Shown: one piece after another, positions 16,291 through 22,688 of the stretch | How the letters are laid out: the number at the start of each line of letters is the position of its first letter | Position numbering within the stretch: the first letter of the stretch is position 1 | Origin: a virus | Length of the DNA: 44,858 nt | IMG/VR virus record: IMGVR_UViG_3300002460_000009 | Location: 1-44,858 of that record | Strand: one strand, 5' to 3' | Translations under genes and position numbers: made by a program | Notes under the pieces: generated by a model | Seen by the model: the letters and a program-made list of their open reading frames with translations, nothing else | Database searches by the model: none | Told to the model about the DNA's origin: nothing

Positions 16291-17211
16291 TCACCCTGCG
16301 CTTAGAATGTTGATGGGAGGCCTCGGCTTCCGCTCGCTCTCCTCGACCTCGCGGGACAACCAGCGGGTCTCGGCGGCGCCGGGATAGCTCGGCAGCACCG
16401 TCTCAAGCGGATAGGCCGGCCACTCGTTTGCCGCCATGCACGTCGACCACAGCACGATCGCGTAGTGGAGTTTTTTTCTGCCCATCGTGAGGACGGATTC
16501 GGGAAGCCGAACGACCGTCAGCGCGTAGGGCTCGAAATTCTCCTGCACGACGAAGAGGTGCTCGCGGCGGCCGGCGTTGTCGGGGTCGATGGCATCAAGG
16601 ATGCGCTCGTGCATCGCGGCTTGGACATCCCACCCCTGTTCGACGAGCCGCCAGTCGAGCGAATAGGGCGACGCCGAGGCTGCCGTCGTTTTCAAATCCC
16701 AGACGCGGCGCCGGTCCTTCGCCAGCCAGTCGACCATCGCGCGATACCAAAGGCCGGACTGCTCGGCGACGATCACGGCCTCGGCGTCGCCGTCGGCCCA
16801 ATCCCACTCGAAGCCGCGCTCGGCAAGTTGCTTGCCGGCCGCAGCAGCCATTTCCCGGCCGATCTCGTAGTGCTTCGCCAGCACGCCGAGCTTGCCTTCG
16901 GCCTGGGCGATCTCGCGCGCCTCTTGTGCGTCCTTCTTTCGCCAGTCGTCGAAGCCCTCGATCACCTGCAGCGCCTTGCCGCGGCCGAGAAGCAGAGCAT
17001 GGGCGATGTTGCCGATGTCGTATTTCGTCGGGTCGGCGGGTTCCCATTTCGGATTGAGGCGCGGATGCTCGATCCATGCGTGGGCCGGCGACCGCTCGAT
17101 CAGCACCTTGGCGATCGACTGAGTGAGCGAGGGGCTTGGCGTCGGGTCAGCAAAATAGTCCGCCGTCGGCACGTCCGTGTAGATGCCGGGGCTCGTGATC
17201 GTGAAGGTCAA
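16291..17211 (-). CDS. RecE-like PD-(D/E)XK exonuclease
   Basis: 306 residues. DIGNIAHALLLG (65-76) and WYRAMVDWLAKDRRRVWDLK with D161 and D172-x-K174 form the PD-(D/E)XK core typical of RecE / DUF3799 phage exonucleases, which resect dsDNA for single-strand annealing. With the AAA ATPase it makes a likely two-component recombination system. TTG 17211 was preferred over ATG 17235 because GAGGGAGAG precedes it and it overlaps the upstream stop as TTGA; ATG 17235 has no ribosome site. Confidence 0.82.
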   Translation of the reverse strand: MTFTITSPGIYTDVPTADYFADPTPSPSLTQSIAKVLIERSPAHAWIEHPRLNPKWEPADPTKYDIGNIAHALLLGRGKALQVIEGFDDWRKKDAQEAREIAQAEGKLGVLAKHYEIGREMAAAAGKQLAERGFEWDWADGDAEAVIVAEQSGLWYRAMVDWLAKDRRRVWDLKTTAASASPYSLDWRLVEQGWDVQAAMHERILDAIDPDNAGRREHLFVVQENFEPYALTVVRLPESVLTMGRKKLHYAIVLWSTCMAANEWPAYPLETVLPSYPGAAETRWLSREVEESERKPRPPINILSAG

Positions 17212-17393
17212 AGCAGTCTCTCCCTCTGCGCCCATATCGCGTAGTCGGCGCGGATCGCTTCCATGACGGCGATCTGCCGGTCGGCGAGGGCTTGCGTCAT
17301 CTTCTCGGCCTCGATCCAGCGCGGATAGACGCGGCGCCGGTATTTCAGTTCGCGATCGACGGCCTCAAGCTTCTCGGTGAAGGTGAAGGTCAC
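17208..17393 (-). CDS. Small hypothetical protein
   Basis: 61 residues from a GTG that overlaps the upstream stop (GTGA). Helical and charged (TEKLEAVDRELKYRRRVYPR; ADRQIAVMEAIRADYAIWA). It precedes the RecE-like nuclease with a TTGA overlap and may be a co-factor; no family recognised. Confidence 0.6.
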   Translation of the reverse strand: MTFTFTEKLEAVDRELKYRRRVYPRWIEAEKMTQALADRQIAVMEAIRADYAIWAQRERLL

Positions 17394-17908
17394 CGCACCG
17401 TCTCGCAGGTCACGTCGCAGTCGCGTATCGTCGGCCGCGGGCACGCCGGCAGGTCGTCAGGCGCCGAGGCCTTGCATGCGTCGCAGGTGTAAACGTCGGT
17501 GCCCGGCCCGTAGTCCTGCCTCGAGGGCGTCTCGATTTGCGTCAGATCGCTGAGCACGCCGTGCGCGGCGGCGATCTGGCAGCGGCGCACATCGACTGCC
17601 GGGATCAGGTCGAGCTCGATCATCGTCTTCTGATCATGGATCAGCCGCCGGCACTCGGTGGCGAGGTCGTCGACCGTGCCCTCGGGCGGCCAGAAGCAGC
17701 CGCCGGTGACGACCTCGTTGACCAGCTTCAGGTCGCGCGAGAACATCTGTCGATAGGCGAGCGTCAGACCCTCGGCGTAAGAAAGCCTCGAGCGGTAGAG
17801 CCGGAAGCGCGGATGCTCGTTGATCCAGTTCGCCAGGACGACGTTCGAGTCGTCTGGCGTGGCGAGCCGCAGGATCTCGGCGACGTGCGTCTGCCGGTCG
17901 ACGTTCAT
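17390..17908 (-). CDS. Hypothetical protein with C-terminal Cys motifs
   Basis: 172 residues. ATG 17908 overlaps the stop of the 31-residue membrane peptide. The C-terminus has CDACKAS and PACPRPTIRDCDVTCE, which could form a zinc knuckle. The N-terminal 120 residues are mixed alpha/beta (HVAEILRLATPDDSNVVLAN). No family recognised. Confidence 0.6.
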   Translation of the reverse strand: MNVDRQTHVAEILRLATPDDSNVVLANWINEHPRFRLYRSRLSYAEGLTLAYRQMFSRDLKLVNEVVTGGCFWPPEGTVDDLATECRRLIHDQKTMIELDLIPAVDVRRCQIAAAHGVLSDLTQIETPSRQDYGPGTDVYTCDACKASAPDDLPACPRPTIRDCDVTCETVR

Positions 17909-18000
17909 CTCGTCACCATGATCAGGAGTTCCGCCCCCGCCAGGGAGGCGTAGAAGCAAGCGAATATGAAAGCCGCGGTGAGGGCGACGGAGAGGGTCAT
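17905..18000 (-). CDS. 31-residue membrane peptide
   Basis: MTLSVALTAAFIFACFYASL plus a further 11 residues: one TM helix and nothing else. It has CAGGAG 9-14 bases upstream of ATG 18000 and overlaps both neighbouring genes by ATGA junctions, so it sits in the operon like a real gene. Confidence 0.5.
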   Translation of the reverse strand: MTLSVALTAAFIFACFYASLAGAELLIMVTR

Positions 18001-18164
18001 CGACGGCTCCTGTCCATCCACCAATGCAGCCCGTGATAAGCAAAGATGGCGATGAGCGGTCCAGCCGCTCCGAACGGCACGGTCAAGCACAGCATCAATG
18101 CCCAGAGCAGAAGCATCGCTTTCCACTCGTCGACGGTCAGCGGCTTAAAATCGCGCTCGCCCAT
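17997..18164 (-). CDS. 55-residue membrane protein
   Basis: Begins MGERDFKPLTVDEWKAMLLL and continues through two hydrophobic segments (WALMLCLTVPFGAAGPLIAI) to WWMDRSRR. ATG 18164 overlaps the upstream stop by one base (TGATG), and the stop overlaps the next ATG. It pairs with the adjacent 31-residue TM peptide. Function unknown. Confidence 0.5.
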   Translation of the reverse strand: MGERDFKPLTVDEWKAMLLLWALMLCLTVPFGAAGPLIAIFAYHGLHWWMDRSRR

Positions 18165-18751
18165 CACTTCCCCCACCGCGCTAGGAGGTCGTCGACGGCG
18201 ACCTTCGTGTTGACGCGAAAGTCGTGATGGCTGATGTCTTGGTTCTCGTAATCGCGGTCAATGTCCTCCAGCACCTTCCTCACCTCGTCGGGAACGGGGG
18301 CTTCGGAGCCGGACACGAGCGCGGCCCGGCCTTCGTCCGTCATCTTGGCGAGGAAGTCGGCGGCGGCGCGGAGGTCGCCGATGTTGATCCAAATCTGGAC
18401 TGCATCGTCCGCACTCCACGCCGGGTCGTCAGCCACTCGGTTGCGCGCGTGATCAACCAACGGCTCCATCACCTTCACCGCCTCAGCGAGGAGGTCGGGA
18501 ACGGGGGCTTCGGAGCCGGGAGGGGCGGGGAGCGGTTGCCAGTGACCGCTATTGAAGCAGTCCTCAAATTCCGGCCACCAAATGACGCTGAAGGTCCACC
18601 TGCGTCTTGCGAACTCGCCATTGTCACCGACCCAAAGGAAATGCGTCCCGTCCTTCGGCGCGCTTGCAATGTCGAGCCACGGGCCGGGGGAGGCGGCGGC
18701 GCGCTTCTCCGGCGTGTATTCCTCCATGCCCATGGAGGGGTTGTTGTTCAC
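18164..18751 (-). CDS. Hypothetical protein with DUF551-like segment
   Basis: 195 residues from GTG 18751; ATG 18733 or 18727 are alternatives, none with a good ribosome site. The segment DIASAPKDGTHFLWVGDNGE to HWQPLPAPP resembles the small DUF551-type module (a conserved W near an LP-x-P end). The rest is helical. A 26-base exact direct repeat (18287-18312 and 18494-18519) encodes GSEAPVPD twice, apparently duplicating a linker. Confidence 0.6.
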   Translation of the reverse strand: MNNNPSMGMEEYTPEKRAAASPGPWLDIASAPKDGTHFLWVGDNGEFARRRWTFSVIWWPEFEDCFNSGHWQPLPAPPGSEAPVPDLLAEAVKVMEPLVDHARNRVADDPAWSADDAVQIWINIGDLRAAADFLAKMTDEGRAALVSGSEAPVPDEVRKVLEDIDRDYENQDISHHDFRVNTKVAVDDLLARWGK

Positions 18752-18761
18752 GGTGCGCTCA

Positions 18762-19004
18762 CTAGTGGTTCTCGGCAAAGCCGCCGGTCCAAGCGTCGCC
18801 GGTTTCGGGAGGCTCGTAATTGGCGTAAAATTCGCGGGCGGCTTCGTCGCGGGCGCGCTCAGCGCCAACCCAAGACGAAAACACCGTGAACGGTTCTGCC
18901 CATTCGCCAAATGCATCGATGAGACAAAAGCCGTCGCCATTGGCCTCGATGGTCCAGTTTTCCGGCGAGGCATCAGCCGCGTACATTGGGGGTCGGTCGG
19001 TCAT
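18762..19004 (-). CDS. First gene of the leftward early operon, hypothetical
   Basis: 80 residues (MTDRPPMYAADASPENWTIE...). ATG 19004 has GAGGA eight bases upstream; the TTG at 19031 would begin at or before the predicted transcript start and is not favoured. Composition suggests a small mixed alpha/beta protein (VFSSWVGAERARDEAAREFY). It lies immediately downstream of the leftward promoter. Confidence 0.65.
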   Translation of the reverse strand: MTDRPPMYAADASPENWTIEANGDGFCLIDAFGEWAEPFTVFSSWVGAERARDEAAREFYANYEPPETGDAWTGGFAENH

Positions 19005-19026
19005 TGCCCGGTCCTCTATTCGTGAG

Positions 19027-19061
19027 GACAATCATTACACCCGGCGTAGCACGCGGGTCAA
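19027..19061 (-). promoter_or_regulatory. Leftward early promoter (PL-like) with operator
   Basis: On the minus strand: -35 TTGACC (19061-19056), 16-base spacer, -10 TGTAAT (19039-19034), predicted start near 19027. The -10 is embedded in CTACGCCGGGTGTAA (19047-19033), the same operator core as at the rightward promoter 0.93 kb away. Confidence 0.72.
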
Positions 19062-19067
19062 GCCGGA

Positions 19068-19089
19068 AATTGCACCGGGTGCAGCAATT
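19068..19089. promoter_or_regulatory. Upstream palindromic operator
   Basis: TGCACCGGGTGCA (19071-19083) is a perfect palindrome around a central G, nested in a longer AATTGC-N10-GCAATT dyad (19068-19089). It shares the CACCGGGTG core with the two promoter operators and lies just upstream of the leftward -35. Confidence 0.7.
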
Positions 19090-19238
19090 GTGACGAAAGA
19101 GGGAATCGGATCGTTACATTGTGCGCTGCATTAGCGGCAACAGGTGCGGAAAATAGCTAGCCGGATCATAGCAATGAAAAATTTAATGATGCATCTTGGG
19201 GGTGTGCATGCAAGCATCTGCTGCAACGCGGCGTAGTG

Positions 19239-19553
19239 CTAGACGACGGCTGAGTGAAATGCCTTGGCCAGTTGAATGACGGCGGCCTGCTGGCTCGCGT
19301 CGAGGCTAACGAAAACCTTGAACCGCTGCTCCTCCTCGGCGGAAAGGTCGAGCCCCAAGATCACCCACGCCGCGCTCACATCGGTTGCGGCGATAACGGA
19401 GAGCAGCTTGTCTATGGTGGGGTCTTTTTCGTCGACTAGGATGCCGTAAACGTAGCCGGGATTGTAGCCGGCCGTCAGCGATATCTCCCGCATCGATTTG
19501 CCACTGGTTTCAACGGCTTGGCTTAATCGATGCCGCCACGTCTCCCGGCGCAT
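19239..19553 (-). CDS. XRE-family regulator, second gene of the lysogeny operon
   Basis: 104 residues. HTH at about 8-60: RHRLSQAVETSGKSMREISL, TAGYNPGYVYGILVDEKDPT, IDKLLSVIAATDVSAAWVIL. The C-terminus (LSAEEEQRFKVFVSLDASQQ) is a short helical dimerisation-like tail. It starts one base after the stop of the upstream repressor gene, so the two are co-transcribed. It could be the second subunit or a modulator of the immunity repressor. Confidence 0.75.
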   Translation of the reverse strand: MRRETWRHRLSQAVETSGKSMREISLTAGYNPGYVYGILVDEKDPTIDKLLSVIAATDVSAAWVILGLDLSAEEEQRFKVFVSLDASQQAAVIQLAKAFHSAVV

Positions 19554-19554
19554 G

Positions 19555-19899
19555 TCAGGCAGCCTCCGAGACGCGTTTGATCGTCTTGATGATTTCGACG
19601 GCCTGCCGCCTTTCCCCGGGTTTCAGCGTCTCCCAGATTGTCCAGGGGGCTTCCGGGTCGCTCGGGTTCCGCATCAGGAGGTCGGCAGGCGAACAATTGA
19701 AAGCTTCGGCAAGAGCCTCGAGTAGCGGCTGGCTATACGGCTGCAATCCGCGCTCAATCCGGCTTAGGCTGGCATCGGAGACCAGGGAATCGCCGCTCTC
19801 GGCGTCGACAAGTCGATCGGCGAGTCGCCGCAGGCTGAGCCCGCTATGCTTCCGCCACTCCTTGATAAAATGGGCCTTTTTCAACCGCCTCACGTTCAT
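19555..19899 (-). CDS. XRE-family immunity repressor candidate
   Basis: 114 residues. The order KKAHFIKEWRKHSGLSLRRL, ASLSRIERGLQPYSQPLLEA, LAEAFNCSPADLLMRNPSDP, then a terminal helix (RRQAVEIIKTIKRVS), is a common alphaproteobacterial XRE repressor type. There is no S24/LexA peptidase domain, so RecA-stimulated self-cleavage is not expected and induction must work another way. ATG 19899 (MNVRRLKK) is preferred over ATG 19911, which lies within a palindrome. It diverges from the Cro-like gene. Confidence 0.75.
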   Translation of the reverse strand: MNVRRLKKAHFIKEWRKHSGLSLRRLADRLVDAESGDSLVSDASLSRIERGLQPYSQPLLEALAEAFNCSPADLLMRNPSDPEAPWTIWETLKPGERRQAVEIIKTIKRVSEAA

Positions 19900-19902
19900 G
19901 AG

Positions 19903-19917
19903 GTGTAGCATCTACAC
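19903..19917. promoter_or_regulatory. Palindrome at the repressor start
   Basis: GTGTAGCATCTACAC: perfect 6-bp arms around CAT. The arms repeat the GTGTAG half-site of the operators but in the opposite relative orientation. It overlaps the upstream edge of the repressor gene, so autoregulation is plausible. Confidence 0.55.
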
Positions 19918-19929
19918 GCCAAACATGGT

Positions 19930-19947
19930 CGCCTAGGCCCCTAGGCG
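19930..19947. promoter_or_regulatory. CCTAGG inverted repeat
   Basis: CGCCTAGGCCCCTAGGCG: 8-bp arms separated by two bases, located between the divergent repressor and Cro-like genes. CCTAGGCG also occurs once near 20558, upstream of the GapR homolog. It could be a second regulator's site. Confidence 0.5.
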
Positions 19948-19958
19948 TAGCACCGCTC

Positions 19959-19986
19959 TTGACGCCTACCTTGCACCGGGTGTAGT
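19959..19986 (+). promoter_or_regulatory. Rightward early promoter (PR-like) with operator
   Basis: -35 TTGACG (19959-19964), 16-base spacer, -10 TGTAGT (19981-19986). The operator TTGCACCGGGTGTAG (19970-19984) overlaps the spacer and -10. The predicted start lies within a few bases of ATG 19996, so the Cro-like mRNA is probably leaderless; no ribosome site is visible. Confidence 0.72.
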
Positions 19987-19995
19987 GGTTTGTCT

Positions 19996-20220
19996 ATGGC
20001 AAATCATTCCAAGCTCCGGGAGTGGCGTGAAGCCCGCAGTCTGTCAGCGGCGGCTTTCGCCGGGATGATCGAGTCCAGTTCAGCTTCGGTGATCCGGCTT
20101 GAGCAGGGCAAGCAATCGCCCTCTTTCGATCTCCTGAAGCGCATCCATGAAGCGACCGGCGGCGCTGTGACACCCAACGATTTTCTGCCCGCGTCCGAAC
20201 CTGCGGCAGCGGCCGAATGA
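19996..20220 (+). CDS. Cro-like XRE regulator
   Basis: 74 residues. HTH: KLREWREARSLSAAAFAGMI, ESSSASVIRLEQGKQSPSFD, LLKRIHEATGGAVTPNDFLP. It is the first gene of the rightward early operon and divergent from the immunity repressor, the position of Cro. ATG 19996 was preferred to TTG 19990. The stop overlaps the next ATG (ATGA). Confidence 0.8.
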   Translation: MANHSKLREWREARSLSAAAFAGMIESSSASVIRLEQGKQSPSFDLLKRIHEATGGAVTPNDFLPASEPAAAAE

Positions 20221-20465
20221 CTGTGACCGACGAGTTGCTCGCAGAAATCAGCCAATTCCTCGCCGAGACTGGCATGGGATCGGCGTACTTCGGCAAGGCT
20301 GCCGTTGGCCAATCCGAACTCATCAGGCGATTGGAGGAAGGCGGTTCGGTAACGCTGCCGACACTCTGGCGTTTGCGCGCCTTCATGGCGCAGCGCAGCG
20401 CCGGCGAACGGCCGCGCCACATCCCGACGCCGCGCGCCAAAGCGCCCGCCGAGGCATTCCAGTGA
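20217..20465 (+). CDS. Small HTH-like regulator
   Basis: 82 residues. ISQFLAETGMGSAYFGKAAV, GQSELIRRLEEGGSVTLPTL, WRLRAFMAQRSAG reads as an XRE-like helix bundle with a basic Pro-rich tail. Second in the rightward operon, where phages often place a CII-like activator or other modulator. Coupled by overlap at both ends. Confidence 0.65.
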   Translation: MTVTDELLAEISQFLAETGMGSAYFGKAAVGQSELIRRLEEGGSVTLPTLWRLRAFMAQRSAGERPRHIPTPRAKAPAEAFQ

Positions 20466-20548
20466 AAGTCCTGAAACACAGCCGCCGTCGCCCCGAGGGG
20501 CCGCACCCGGCGCGTTTTCAAGCACAGACCGATTCGCAAAGCAACTGA
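20462..20548 (+). CDS. Possible 28-residue basic peptide
   Basis: GTG 20462 overlaps the preceding stop (GTGA) and opens MKVLKHSRRRPEGPHPARFQ plus 8 residues. The strongly basic content and coupling suggest a real micro-gene, but there is no independent support. Confidence 0.3.
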   Translation: MKVLKHSRRRPEGPHPARFQAQTDSQSN

Positions 20549-20582
20549 GGCAACTACCTAGGCGGACTACGAGGAGGCCACG

Positions 20583-20918
20583 ATGGCGAAGAAAGACGAC
20601 GGGAATGCCGGTGTCGGACACAACAGCGCGATCAACGGGATCGCGAAGGATCAACTGAAGTCGGTCGTCGAGCGGATCGAGAAGCTCGAGGAGGAGAAGA
20701 AGGCCATCGCCACCGACATCAAGGAGATCAAGCAGGAGGCGAAGGGCAACGGCTTCGACATCTCCATGATCAACGAGATGGTGAAGGTTCGCCGGCTCGA
20801 CGCCAAGGAGCGGCAAGAGCGCGAAGACCTCCGCGACGTGTACATGCACGCGCTCGGACTGATCGCCGACATGCCGCTCGGTCAGGCCGCGATGGAAGCC
20901 GCCGGCGCGACCGCCTGA
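20583..20918 (+). CDS. GapR-family (DUF2312) nucleoid protein
   Basis: 111 residues. The segment VVERIEKLEEEKKAIATDIK followed by EAKGNGFD (about 28-59), then VKVRRLDAKERQEREDLRDV and YMHALGL, is the GapR/DUF2312 signature. In Caulobacter, GapR is a clamp-forming protein that binds overtwisted DNA ahead of replication forks and transcription. A phage copy in the early replication operon could relieve torsion or mark phage DNA. An extra 25-residue N-terminus includes GVGHNSA. Good ribosome site (GAGGAGG). Confidence 0.88.
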   Translation: MAKKDDGNAGVGHNSAINGIAKDQLKSVVERIEKLEEEKKAIATDIKEIKQEAKGNGFDISMINEMVKVRRLDAKERQEREDLRDVYMHALGLIADMPLGQAAMEAAGATA

Positions 20919-20987
20919 CTTGTAGCCACGCGAGTCCGGCCGCCGCCACCGGAATTGGCGGCCCCCAAATTCAGATGCGGCGGGGCG

Positions 20988-21464
20988 ATGATCATTCAAT
21001 TCGACGTTCCGGGCGATATCGTCCCGTGGGCCAGGGCGGGCGGGCGCGGCTCGTTCCGCTTCACGCCCAAGCCACAGCGAAATTTCATGGCGATGATCCG
21101 GCAACTCGCCGCCGACGCAATGGCCGGTCGGCCGCTGATCGACGGGCCTTGCGAGCTCACCATCACGGCGACGTGGCTTTGGCCGAAGTCGATAAGCCCG
21201 AAGAAGCGGGCGCGTCCGGGCGCCAACCTGAAGACGACCCGCCCTGACGCCTCCAATGTTGCCAAGATCGTTGAGGACGCGATCAACGCGATCGTGTGGA
21301 CCGACGACGCGCGGGTGTCCGACACGCACATCTACAAGCGCCTGGGCGACCGTCCGGGCCTGTCGGTGACGATCCGGACGCTGACCGAGGCGCCTGCCCG
21401 TCCGCGCGATCTCAGCGGCTTCCCCGACATCATCCTCCCGTCGCAGCACATGGCCGAAGCATGA
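20988..21464 (+). CDS. RusA-family Holliday junction resolvase
   Basis: 158 residues. Signature: PWARAGGRGSFRFTPKP near the N-terminus and KTTRPDASNVAKIVEDAINA then VWTDDARV (82-110), with the acidic residues that bind Mg2+ in RusA. It would resolve branched DNA before packaging. ATG 20988 was preferred over TTG 20955 for the GGGGCG upstream and family-like length. ATGA overlap with the following methyltransferase. Confidence 0.88.
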   Translation: MIIQFDVPGDIVPWARAGGRGSFRFTPKPQRNFMAMIRQLAADAMAGRPLIDGPCELTITATWLWPKSISPKKRARPGANLKTTRPDASNVAKIVEDAINAIVWTDDARVSDTHIYKRLGDRPGLSVTIRTLTEAPARPRDLSGFPDIILPSQHMAEA

Positions 21465-22060
21465 CGATGCTTGCCCTCGAAGAGCCCCGACCGCTCAACG
21501 CGCACGTCTGGCAGCGCGACGTCCTCGACTGGTACGTCGAGCCGCCGCGCGCCACTGAGGCGCTGCTGACCGTCGAGCGATTCGTCGGGCCGGTGTGGGA
21601 TCCAGCGTGCGGCCAAGGCAACATCGTCAGGGCGCTGGAGGCGGCAGGCATCGAGGCGCACGGGTCGGACATCGCCAATCGCGGCTTCGGAGGTGTGCAG
21701 GATTTTCTCGCGCCCGAATGCGATTTCGTCGGCGTCCTCAACATTGTGATGAACCCGCCGTTCTTTCGCGCGAAGGGCGCCGAGGCTTTCATCCGGCGCG
21801 CGCTGACGGTCGCGTGCGGCAAGGTCGCCGCCTTCGTCGATATCCGGTTTATCGCCGGCGCCGAGCGCGCTGACGGGCTGTTCGCCGACCATCCACCTCA
21901 CCGCATCTGGATCGTGACGCCGCGCGTCTCCTGCCCGCCGGGCGATTACCTCGCCGCTGGCGGCAAGGCGGGCAACGGCTCGTCCGATTGGTGCTGGCTC
22001 GTTTGGGATCTCACCGCTCCGTACTCGGCCACGACGCTCGGCTGGCTGCGGCGAACATAG
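21461..22060 (+). CDS. DNA adenine-type methyltransferase
   Basis: 199 residues. SAM-binding motif I is WDPACGQGN (46-54) and the catalytic motif is NPPF (98-101), as in amino-methylating DNA methyltransferases. There is no obvious large target-recognition domain and no restriction endonuclease nearby, so it is an orphan enzyme, probably for protecting phage DNA or timing expression. N6-adenine rather than N4-cytosine is likely but not proven by NPPF alone. Confidence 0.8.
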   Translation: MTMLALEEPRPLNAHVWQRDVLDWYVEPPRATEALLTVERFVGPVWDPACGQGNIVRALEAAGIEAHGSDIANRGFGGVQDFLAPECDFVGVLNIVMNPPFFRAKGAEAFIRRALTVACGKVAAFVDIRFIAGAERADGLFADHPPHRIWIVTPRVSCPPGDYLAAGGKAGNGSSDWCWLVWDLTAPYSATTLGWLRRT

Positions 22061-22069
22061 GAGGCAAGC

Positions 22070-22387
22070 ATGAAGACCGACCACATAGACGCGGCCAACG
22101 CGGCCGTCGACACCGCGATCGAGCGGCTCATGGACATGGCGAGCCTCAACCGCCAGCAGGCCGACGGTGCCGAGATCGGCGCGGGCGTCCTCCGCACGCT
22201 GATGACCGGCGTGCTCACGCCCGAGGGCAAGAAGGACATCGCCGACCTCGCGGCCCGCTTCAGCCGGCAGCCGGTGCCCGACAAGCCCGATTTCACGGGT
22301 GGCAAACGGCCCGCTCCGGCCGTCGTACCCGCCCGCACGGTCCCGAACGGCACCGACAAGCCGGCCGGACAGGTCGCCGCCGAATAG
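22070..22387 (+). CDS. Hypothetical early protein
   Basis: 105 residues. Helical first half (AANAAVDTAIERLMDMASLN; GAEIGAGVLRTLMTGVLTPE) and a Pro/Lys-rich, probably disordered tail. AGGAGG precedes the ATG. No family recognised. Confidence 0.6.
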   Translation: MKTDHIDAANAAVDTAIERLMDMASLNRQQADGAEIGAGVLRTLMTGVLTPEGKKDIADLAARFSRQPVPDKPDFTGGKRPAPAVVPARTVPNGTDKPAGQVAAE

Positions 22388-22415
22388 TTCACGTTGCTTT
22401 TGTGGAGTTAGTCAA

Positions 22416-22688
22416 ATGTCTGCCAAAGGGCTGGAAATACTTAACGCGCGGATCATGGATGCTTACTCGCTCGCAAAGAACCGGCTGTACCGGCGCCGCG
22501 TCACCGTCACCGTCGGCGCCAACAAGGGCAAGTCGGGCATCGTCCAGTCGACGCTCCTCGGCACCCGCGGCGAGCTCATGGCCGCGGTCATGGTCGACAA
22601 CCATGCCGTCCGCCGCGGCGTGCGCCGTCCGCGCCTCATCCTGCCGATCGGCCTCCTCGACATCGGCGACGAGGAGAAGCTGAGTTGA
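22416..22688 (+). CDS. KOW-motif-like small protein
   Basis: 90 residues. RRRVTVTVGANKGKSGIVQS (26-45) is a KOW-like stretch, a small beta-barrel element of ribosomal proteins and NusG that binds RNA or polymerase. ATG 22416 has GGAG nine bases upstream. The stop overlaps the next start (TTGA). A role in antitermination is possible but unproven. Confidence 0.55.
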   Translation: MSAKGLEILNARIMDAYSLAKNRLYRRRVTVTVGANKGKSGIVQSTLLGTRGELMAAVMVDNHAVRRGVRRPRLILPIGLLDIGDEEKLS

